Assembly (NCBI GenBank): GCA_023420795.1
Contig: JAEZVM010000052.1
Coordinates: 1 to 11,818, forward strand
Direction: 5' to 3'
Length of the DNA: 11,818 nt
DNA from: Pseudomonadota bacterium
GTDB taxonomy: Bacteria > Pseudomonadota > Gammaproteobacteria > Burkholderiales > Burkholderiaceae_D
Positions within the stretch are counted from its first letter, which is position 1. Each line of letters starts with the position of its first letter. Below are positions 7,452 through 11,818 of the stretch, piece after piece. The notes below the pieces were generated by a model. That model had not been told where the DNA came from. It did no database searches and was given only the letters and a program-made list of their open reading frames with translations. The position numbers and the translations under genes were made by a program.

Positions 7452-8717
7452 ATGCAATGCCCTTATTGTGGCGCGCCGAATTCCGTTTCGGCTCAGGCTT
7501 GCGTCGCATGCGATAAGCAATTGCCGCATACCGGTTTCATGCGAAAACCCGATATGCGGACGCCGCGCAATTATCCAGCGCTGTTTCACCTGCGGTTCAG
7601 CACACGCTTTATCGCGGAACAATACTGGAGGACACGTCATTTGACCGGCTTCACGTCACCGAACCCTCGATCCGGCCCGCAAGTCAATACAGCAAAGACT
7701 GGCCGCACATCGGTTGATCCTGACTTGGCCCTGAATAGTGAGCCGTTCCACGCAGCAGGTCAGGCAGCACGCCAGCCAGCGGAGAAGCCGCCCGAACCGG
7801 AACGGCATGGCAAGGCTGCGACGTCTTCAGTCGCCCCGGAGTCCGGATCAAATTTCAATGCAGCATCGAAGAGAGCGCTATCCCGCGTTTTCATGATGAC
7901 GAGCGTTTTTGTTATAGGGGCGTTGGTTGGGGTGTCCACCGCATGGTGGATGCATAGGGATGCAGGGACTGCACAAGGCGCTGCAAGCAGCAGACCGGCG
8001 CAGGCCGCGGTCAAGCCCGTGCCGAAGCAGCTTCAGCAAGAGCGCCGTTTTCCTCTCAAGGGAATCAGTCCCGGCGAATTGCCCTATGACGGCGTCCCGC
8101 CGTCGGTTGTCGATTCTGGACAGCAGATACCCGAAATGCCCGCCGTAGTTACGTCTCAGGATGAAGTCGAGGCAGGCGTCCTGTCTTCCGGCGATGGCAT
8201 GCCTGCATCGGACCATACTCAGCAGGCAGCAACTGCGCCGCCCGAGCCGCCGCTGGAAAACGAAATGCGGGAAGCTGAGGAAAATGTGATCGAGCCGAAG
8301 CCCGCGATTCCGGTTGCAGCTCAGAAGCCTCCGGCAAAATCGACCGGCCAGGCAAAACGAAAGGCGAGTGGTGGCGACGCCAAGGAGCCGGCCAAGCGCC
8401 AAGGCACATCCAAACTCGCAAAGGATAGGGAAATCGAGCGCATAAAGCAGCAGGCCGATCAGGAGCTGCAGAGAAAGCTGGAGCTCAGCCGAGCCGTCGA
8501 AGCTAAACGTGCACGCAAGCAGCAGGCTGCACGGAACAATTCCCGTCAAGAAACCGCAATGCGCGAATCACGTGAAACCCGTGTACGCCGCGTCCTCGCC
8601 AAATGTGAACGGAATCCGAACTTCTTTCGCCGCGAACAGTGCAAATGGAGACTGTGCGCCGGCATGTGGGGTAAAAACGGATGCCCCTCCTATTCGAGGC
8701 AAGCCAGCACCTACTAG
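7452..8717 (+). CDS. Zinc-ribbon membrane protein with four-cysteine C-terminal tail, unknown function
   Basis: 421 residues. The start encodes MQCPYCGAPN, giving a zinc ribbon C3-x2-C6-x10-C17-x2-C20 that fixes the start. A basic and then disordered Pro/Ala-rich stretch runs to 140. A single hydrophobic segment lies at about 147-167 (FMMTSVFVIGALVGVSTAWW), preceded by KRALSR, which places the ribbon in the cytoplasm. The outer part is Pro/Glu-rich (170-330). A strongly charged helix follows (about 335-383, with KLAKDREIERIKQQADQELQ), and then a compact tail C385-x11-C397-x4-C402-x8-C411 around FFRREQCKWRLCAGMWG. Those four cysteines, if periplasmic, could form two disulfides. The layout suggests a sensor or adaptor linking cytoplasm to periplasm, but no enzyme motif is present and I cannot name the family. 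It stands alone between a terminator and the mazE control region. Confidence 0.85.
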   Translation: MQCPYCGAPNSVSAQACVACDKQLPHTGFMRKPDMRTPRNYPALFHLRFSTRFIAEQYWRTRHLTGFTSPNPRSGPQVNTAKTGRTSVDPDLALNSEPFHAAGQAARQPAEKPPEPERHGKAATSSVAPESGSNFNAASKRALSRVFMMTSVFVIGALVGVSTAWWMHRDAGTAQGAASSRPAQAAVKPVPKQLQQERRFPLKGISPGELPYDGVPPSVVDSGQQIPEMPAVVTSQDEVEAGVLSSGDGMPASDHTQQAATAPPEPPLENEMREAEENVIEPKPAIPVAAQKPPAKSTGQAKRKASGGDAKEPAKRQGTSKLAKDREIERIKQQADQELQRKLELSRAVEAKRARKQQAARNNSRQETAMRESRETRVRRVLAKCERNPNFFRREQCKWRLCAGMWGKNGCPSYSRQASTY

Positions 8718-8756
8718 CCGAGCGCTAGACATCCTGCAGGCCCTTCCATCTGGAAG
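8714..8756 (+). other. Two small hairpins after the zinc-ribbon gene
   Basis: CTAGC (8714-8718) pairs with GCTAG (8724-8728) across the stop codon. CTTCC (8743-8747) pairs with GGAAG (8752-8756) around ATCT. Both are 5-bp stems without a T-tract. They may weakly end transcription of the zinc-ribbon gene, so read-through into mazE is possible. Confidence 0.25.
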
Positions 8757-8760
8757 ATGT

Positions 8761-8851
8761 AACATTGTGCAAACATTGTATTGCGCCGTTACAACATTGC
8801 ACTAATACAAATTTTCCCAAAGGAAATTTTTGTTGTACGATGTTAGAACAT
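8761..8851 (+). promoter_or_regulatory. mazE control region: phased AACATTG repeats and an inverted repeat
   Basis: AACATTG lies at 8761-8767, 8772-8778 and 8793-8799. The offsets are 11 and 21 bases, one and two helical turns, so all three face the same side. ATGTTAGAACAT at 8840-8851 is an inverted repeat whose arms carry the same AACAT core. Two more inverted pairs interleave here: GTGCAA/TTGCAC (8768-8773 with 8797-8802) and TTGTATT/AATACAA (8776-8782 with 8804-8810). The region is strikingly AT-rich. MazE-type antitoxins repress their own promoters, so operator sites are expected here. TACGAT at 8836-8841 is a possible -10, but its -35 is poor. Confidence 0.45.
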
Positions 8852-8869
8852 GCTGTTGAAGTGATTTCT

Positions 8870-9124
8870 ATGAAAACTGCAATCCGCAAGATGGGCAATT
8901 CGCAAGGGGTACTGATTCCCAAGCCCTTTCTTTTACAGGTTGGGCTCGATATCGGCGAAGTGGAGATCGAGGTGGAAAACGATGCCATCGTGATTCGCAA
9001 ACCGAAGAGAAAGCCCCGGGAGGGCTGGGCTCAGGCCTGCCAGTTAATTGCTGCGAAGTCTGCCGAGCAAGCGATTGCATGGCCCCTCATTCCTGTTGAT
9101 GCGGATGCCGAATTCTCATGGTGA
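8870..9124 (+). CDS. mazE: MazE/PemI-type antitoxin (AbrB-fold)
   Basis: 84 residues from ATG 8870. Residues 1-45 are the swapped-hairpin AbrB/MazE DNA-binding domain, with the family signature IRKMGNSQGVLIPKPFL, then GLDIGEVEIEVENDAIVIR. Residues 46-84 are the flexible toxin-binding tail (PREGWAQACQL, ending DADAEFSW, the usual acidic-aromatic end). The frame is open further upstream to an ATG at 8765, but that extension would run through the repeat-rich control region and adds a cysteine-rich segment foreign to the family, so the M-K-T start is preferred even though its ribosome site is weak. It overlaps the toxin gene by seven bases (ATGGTGA), the usual coupling. It should neutralise the neighbouring toxin and repress the shared promoter. 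Confidence 0.92.
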   Translation: MKTAIRKMGNSQGVLIPKPFLLQVGLDIGEVEIEVENDAIVIRKPKRKPREGWAQACQLIAAKSAEQAIAWPLIPVDADAEFSW

Positions 9125-9438
9125 AGCGGGCCGAAGTTTGGCTGATCGACTGCGAGAAAACGATCGGCGGCGTATTGCAGAAGCGGTGGCCGGGTGTGGT
9201 GGTGTCGCCGGAAGAAATGGATGAGCATCTGAGCACCATGATCGTGGCGCCGATGAGCACGAACGATATGCCTGCTCCATTCAGGATTCCGGTCGTTTTC
9301 ATGCAGAAGGAAGGGTTGATCCTGCTGGATCAGATTTGTGCTCTGGAAAAGTCGCGCCTGGTTAGAAGGCTGGGTGCGATCGAAGATGGGGCAATGGCGA
9401 AAACGCTGGACGTGCTGCAAGAAGTATTTGCTTATTAA
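9118..9438 (+). CDS. mazF: MazF/PemK-type toxin with altered active-site arginine position
   Basis: 106 residues. It follows the MazF/PemK fold from end to end: AEVWLIDCEKT, PGVVVSPEEMD, TMIVAPMST, PFRIPVVF, GLILLDQICALEKSRLVRRLG. Family members are sequence-specific mRNA endoribonucleases. In E. coli MazF the catalytic pair is R29 (HRPAVV) and T52. Aligned on the invariant proline, the arginine position here is tryptophan (QKRWPGVV: R23, W24, P25) and the threonine is serine (S47). The first-strand glycine of RG(D/E) is also alanine (RAEVW). The toxin may therefore be weakened, use R23 instead, or have drifted. It overlaps mazE by seven bases and precedes flhD by 22, with no terminator visible between. 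Confidence 0.92.
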   Translation: MVKRAEVWLIDCEKTIGGVLQKRWPGVVVSPEEMDEHLSTMIVAPMSTNDMPAPFRIPVVFMQKEGLILLDQICALEKSRLVRRLGAIEDGAMAKTLDVLQEVFAY

Positions 9439-9460
9439 CCGGGAATAGGGACGAGCTCAT

Positions 9461-9775
9461 ATGTCGAACGATTATTTGTCCGAAATCCGTAATGTCAATT
9501 TGAGTTACCTGATGATTGCGCAGCAAATGATTCGTCACGACCGTGCCGAAGCAATCTTCCGGCTCGGCATCAGCGGTGAAATCGCGGACTTGATTGCTGG
9601 CATGAGTAATGCACAGGTGCTGAAGATGGCCAGTTGCAACGTGATGCTATCCCGCTTTCGCTTCGATGACGCAGCGATACTGTCCACGCTCCTGAGTGAA
9701 AAGAGTGGCGCGGCTGTCAGCTCGCTGCGCGCTTCGATCATCATGGCGGCCCAGACGCCTGAAACCATCAAATAG
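9461..9775 (+). CDS. flhD: FlhD-like flagellar transcriptional regulator, orphan
   Basis: 104 residues, recognisable as FlhD from IRNVNLSYLMIAQQMI, AEAIFRLGISGEIADLIAG and NVMLSRFRFDD. Those match the dimer core and the conserved FRLG(I) and HFRFD-type segments of E. coli FlhD. FlhD works with the zinc protein FlhC as the master activator of flagellar class II promoters. The gene normally sits directly before flhC. Here no FlhC-like reading frame follows: the next gene lacks FlhC's CxxC motifs. The cysteine that links the E. coli dimer aligns with S64, though C59 is near. A GGGACGAG ribosome site at 9448-9455 lies close behind mazF, so mazE-mazF-flhD is probably one transcript. It may be a second FlhD partnering an FlhC encoded elsewhere, or acting without it. 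Confidence 0.88.
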   Translation: MSNDYLSEIRNVNLSYLMIAQQMIRHDRAEAIFRLGISGEIADLIAGMSNAQVLKMASCNVMLSRFRFDDAAILSTLLSEKSGAAVSSLRASIIMAAQTPETIK

Positions 9776-9863
9776 AGTTCGCGCGGCCGTATCTCCACCA
9801 TTATCGTTTCGTCCAGTTGCATGACCTTGTATGACAGGCGCGTCGCCATGAGGGCCGCTTAAG

Positions 9864-10916
9864 ATGCAGTCGCAAGACTTGTCCAGAAGTGCGCTGGAGT
9901 TGGAAACGGAGCGGCAAAACCGCATCTATCGGGAAGCTGTCGAGCAAAAGAAAAGGCAGATGCGGCCCGAAGAGGGTGACAAGACCTCGCTGATCGCCGA
10001 AGAGCCGATTCCGATGGCGCAGCGATCCGGCGATTTATCCCCTGGCAAAACTGAACCGGCAGAATTGCAGCCAGACCGGCTCCGGCACATCCCTGAAATG
10101 CGCTCCGCGCTCATTCCACTGGATGATGAAGCGGGAGAGGGTACATGGAGCAAGCCGTTTTCTCTCCCCAGCGCGGACATCGAACCTTGGCTCTCCTATT
10201 GCAAGGGATACAGACAGTCGAAGCTGTTTCTCGAAACCTTGTCCGCCAAAGAAAATGGAGAATGTTCCGTGGACTTTGCCGTGCGCGCGCTGCTGGAACT
10301 GAAGCGGGTTGACATCAATGTCATCCTGGAGCCGCGGGTGCGCATCGACGGGCAGGTCGCCTATCTGAATCTGGAGGAGGAAATACATGCCGACCGCGAT
10401 CCGCTGCAGATTGACGCGCTGATCCGAAACGCCGACGAAGAGCATGAAAATCTGCTGCGTCTGGCGACCGAAAGAGGTCGTCAAATGGGAAATCTCCTGT
10501 ATGACGCATTAATGGGCGAGGGGCATGTCCATCTTATCGAGGCATGGGAACTGGTTCATGACCGAAAGCCAACGGTGGAAGAACTGCATCTTATGCTGAC
10601 CACTGGGCGCATCGGTGTGCCCGAGAAGAAAAGAAGCCGTGCGCCCGAGACGGTGGATCAGCCATTAGCCGAACAGATTGTGCCTGGTCCGGCGCACGAG
10701 GTTTTTCGCAAAGAGGCTCTCTTGCCACCGGAAGAGCCGGTGCGGCCGGTCAAGTCAATACCGGCAGAAAAACGTGACGAGAGTGCATCGCAACCTGTGC
10801 CGGAACTGAAGAGGGAGCGGGCTGACCGCAAGCGCAGGGTTCTCTTTCATGCACTTCATGTCGCGGCAGTCTGTGCCGTCCTGGTTGCATACGGCATATG
10901 GCGAATGGCTGCGTGA
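9864..10916 (+). CDS. Tail-anchored protein of unknown function
   Basis: 350 residues, with start ATG 9864 supported by GAGGG at 9850-9854. Residues about 8-35 are a charged helix (ETERQNRIYREAVEQKKRQM). Residues 36-90 are polar and Pro-rich. About 92-255 look like a folded mixed domain: WSKPFSLPSADIEPWLSYCK, a FAVRALLELKRVDINVILE stretch, LRLATERGRQMGNLLYDAL, and PTVEELHLMLTTGRIG. Residues 256-320 are a Pro/Glu/Lys linker. A basic RADRKRR precedes one membrane helix (about 327-346, ending GIWRMAA), with only four residues beyond. This predicts a cytoplasmic protein anchored by its C-terminus in the inner membrane. I recognise no family or catalytic motif. It lies 88 bases after flhD on the same strand and may share its transcript. 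It ends before a bidirectional terminator. Confidence 0.82.
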   Translation: MQSQDLSRSALELETERQNRIYREAVEQKKRQMRPEEGDKTSLIAEEPIPMAQRSGDLSPGKTEPAELQPDRLRHIPEMRSALIPLDDEAGEGTWSKPFSLPSADIEPWLSYCKGYRQSKLFLETLSAKENGECSVDFAVRALLELKRVDINVILEPRVRIDGQVAYLNLEEEIHADRDPLQIDALIRNADEEHENLLRLATERGRQMGNLLYDALMGEGHVHLIEAWELVHDRKPTVEELHLMLTTGRIGVPEKKRSRAPETVDQPLAEQIVPGPAHEVFRKEALLPPEEPVRPVKSIPAEKRDESASQPVPELKRERADRKRRVLFHALHVAAVCAVLVAYGIWRMAA

Positions 10917-10922
10917 CATTGA

Positions 10923-10952
10923 AGAGTTGCAGGAAATGCATCCTGCAATTCT
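10923..10952. terminator. Bidirectional terminator between convergent genes
   Basis: TTGCAGGA (10927-10934) and TCCTGCAA (10941-10948) pair perfectly around AATGCA. The stem extends through a G-T wobble and three more pairs to 10923/10952. It starts seven bases after the rightward stop and reaches the TAG stop of the leftward gene, so it serves both. Flanking T-runs are short. Confidence 0.7.
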
Positions 10953-11469
10953 ATTGAATCGATTCGGCCTTGAAGAATCGTCGTTCGCGACCGCTTCCTG
11001 AATCCTTGATTTTCTGAGTCGCGACCAAACTCGCGAGCGCGGGAGCTGCACGCTGCTTGATTTTCTGAATCTGTTTTTTCTGATCCGGGCTGATTCCTAG
11101 TGCCGAAACGGCTGCGTTTGCAATATCGACCGCCGATTGCGGTTGGTTGCCAATCAGGTTAAGCCAGAAATCTCGGCCCGTGGTTGGAAGGCCATCTGCT
11201 TCGCTGATCTTGGCGGTCGCGATCTTTCCTCTGCCGGATTTTGCTTCATTGCTTCGCCGGCCCACCGTCGTGCGCGATCTCGAGTTTTCTGTATCCCTTG
11301 GTGGTTTGGATTCCTTCGCTGAGCTTCTGGTATTACTGTCCACAGTCTCTAACTGATGCAATGCGATTTCCAATGCCTCGACGCGCGAAAGATAATAAGC
11401 GGCACCTTGTTTGGCATAAGACATTTCCGCTTCAATAGCGCGCCGGGCTGATCTTAGATTGGATACCAT
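10951..11469 (-). CDS. Small basic protein, possible winged-helix DNA-binding end
   Basis: 172 residues. Start is at 11469, preceded by a near-perfect AGGAGGGG ribosome site (11475-11482), so the start is secure. Residues 1-42 are an amphipathic helix likely to coil (MVSNLRSARRAIEAEMSYAK, then VEALEIALHQLE). Residues 43-95 are a polar, Arg/Ser/Lys-rich, probably disordered linker. Residues about 98-172 (FWLNLIGNQPQSAVDIANAA, ALGISPDQKKQIQKIKQRAA, then ALASLVATQKIKDSGSGRER followed by RFF) have the helix, helix-turn-helix and basic-hairpin spacing of a small winged-helix domain, with the LVxxxxI...GxGRxRRF end typical of such wings. A regulator or nucleoid-associated role is plausible but unproven, and I do not know the family. 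It reads away from the rrn promoter, leaving a shared 130-base upstream region. Confidence 0.8.
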   Translation of the reverse strand: MVSNLRSARRAIEAEMSYAKQGAAYYLSRVEALEIALHQLETVDSNTRSSAKESKPPRDTENSRSRTTVGRRSNEAKSGRGKIATAKISEADGLPTTGRDFWLNLIGNQPQSAVDIANAAVSALGISPDQKKQIQKIKQRAAPALASLVATQKIKDSGSGRERRFFKAESIQ

Positions 11470-11599
11470 GCGAACCCCTCCTCTTGTTAGCTTGTGTGGA
11501 TTAGACAGGCGTATAAGAGAATTGTTTTCGTAAATTTAACTTTTGTTGGTGGAGGTTCTTGATAGAGCTTTATCTTTTTAAGGTAGAGATAAACAGGTG
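11470..11599. promoter_or_regulatory. AT-rich divergent region upstream of rrn P1
   Basis: Between the leftward gene and the rrn promoter lies an AT-rich stretch with T-runs and A-runs (for example GTAAATTTAACTTTTGTTG and TTTATCTTTTTAAGG). Such DNA upstream of rrn P1 often holds UP elements and Fis sites, but I cannot assign individual sites. TTATACG on the minus strand near 11508-11514 is a weak possible -10 for the leftward gene. Confidence 0.3.
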
Positions 11600-11628
11600 T
11601 TGACGGCCATCTGGAACTGCTGCATAAT
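11600..11628 (+). promoter_or_regulatory. rrn P1-type promoter
   Basis: TTGACG (11600-11605) and CATAAT (11623-11628) are exactly 17 bases apart, with five of six matches to consensus in each. Transcription would start near 11635. The downstream boxA and processing stem identify the product as a ribosomal RNA operon transcript. Confidence 0.8.
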
Positions 11629-11634
11629 CTCGTT

Positions 11635-11818
11635 TCTCTGCTGCTGACGAACACAACGCTTCGCAGCAAGGCATCGAAGGATGTCGGCAGAGCCGGTTCT
11701 TTAACAAATAACAGCCGATAAGTGTGGGCGCTTGGTGGAGTGCGGCGCTGCGCGAGCAGCGTAGAACTTAAAACATCAAGTGCTCACAAAAAATATAGGT
11801 AAGATCGCAAGAGATTAC
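11635..11818 (+). ncRNA. 5' leader of a ribosomal RNA operon (16S gene just outside)
   Basis: The transcript begins after P1 and carries, in order: a stem TGCTGC/GCAGCA (11639-11644 with 11663-11668); a boxB-like hairpin GGCATC/GATGTC around GAAG (11670-11685); boxA; and a long-range stem TGTGGGCGCTT (11723-11733) with AAGTGCTCACA (11778-11788), 11 bp with two G-T wobbles. Within the last sits a hairpin CGCTGC/GCAGCG (11746-11751 with 11756-11761) capped by the GNRA tetraloop GCGA. This matches the arrangement before 16S rRNA in Burkholderiales, as I recall it. The 16S start motif (AGAGTTTGATC) is not reached by 11818. Confidence 0.75.
11696..11707 (+). promoter_or_regulatory. boxA antitermination element
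   Basis: GTTCTTTAACAA matches the bacterial rrn boxA core (E. coli TGCTCTTTAACAA). In RNA it binds the NusB-NusE complex, which lets polymerase read through the untranslated rRNA operon without Rho termination. It follows a boxB-like hairpin at 11670-11685. Confidence 0.85.

Noticed and set aside
8809..8831. Intrinsic terminator from AAATTTTCC / GGAAATTTT followed by T
   Set aside because: The stem is AT-rich with a T-T mismatch and lies inside the mazE control region, so it is more likely incidental symmetry than a terminator.
8765..8869. Upstream extension of mazE to an ATG at 8765
   Set aside because: It would add 35 cysteine-rich residues foreign to MazE and would place coding sequence over the phased operator-like repeats. 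The family start M-K-T at 8870 fits exactly.
9535..9849. 104-codon minus-strand frame opposite flhD
   Set aside because: Antisense to a clearly recognisable FlhD, with no family resemblance and no plausible ribosome site.
9864..10916. FlhC, the expected partner of FlhD
   Set aside because: The product has none of FlhC's paired CxxC zinc ligands, is much longer and ends in a membrane helix.

Overview
The window looks like chromosomal DNA of a GC-rich betaproteobacterium, most likely Burkholderiales and plausibly Oxalobacteraceae. Two things point there. The right edge carries a ribosomal RNA promoter and leader of the betaproteobacterial kind (TTGACG-17-CATAAT, a boxA GTTCTTTAACAA, then the processing stem just before 16S). 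There is also a FlhD of the betaproteobacterial type. Genus is inference only.

Left part (1-7240, GC-rich). A leftward gene, cut by the window edge, encodes a receiver-plus-HPt signalling protein (1-570). Divergent from it, 782-4507 encodes a 1241-residue, almost wholly coiled-coil protein with six long internal repeats, one C-terminal membrane segment and a short periplasmic tail. Two tightly coupled envelope genes follow (TGATG overlap): an exported TPR protein with a C-terminal NTF2-like domain (4739-5917), and an exported YkuD-fold L,D-transpeptidase/carboxypeptidase, also with a C-terminal NTF2-like domain (5917-7179). That layout recalls the Helicobacter cell-shape enzyme Csd6. The pair probably trims or crosslinks peptidoglycan, and the upstream rod-like protein may belong to the same cell-shape or envelope programme. 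A strong intrinsic terminator closes the unit at 7202-7233.

Right part (7240-11470, visibly less GC-rich and more accessory). This holds a single-membrane-span protein with an N-terminal zinc ribbon and a four-cysteine C-terminal tail (7452-8717). Next comes a compact run mazE-mazF-flhD (8870-9775), in which an orphan flhD sits 22 bases behind a toxin-antitoxin pair with no flhC after it. An unrecognised tail-anchored protein (9864-10916) follows. A convergent gene (10951-11469, minus) encodes a small protein with a coiled-coil start and a possible winged-helix end. A bidirectional terminator lies between the last two.

Right edge (11470-11818). An AT-rich stretch leads into an rrn P1-type promoter, an antitermination boxA and paired processing arms. 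The 16S gene itself should begin just outside the window.
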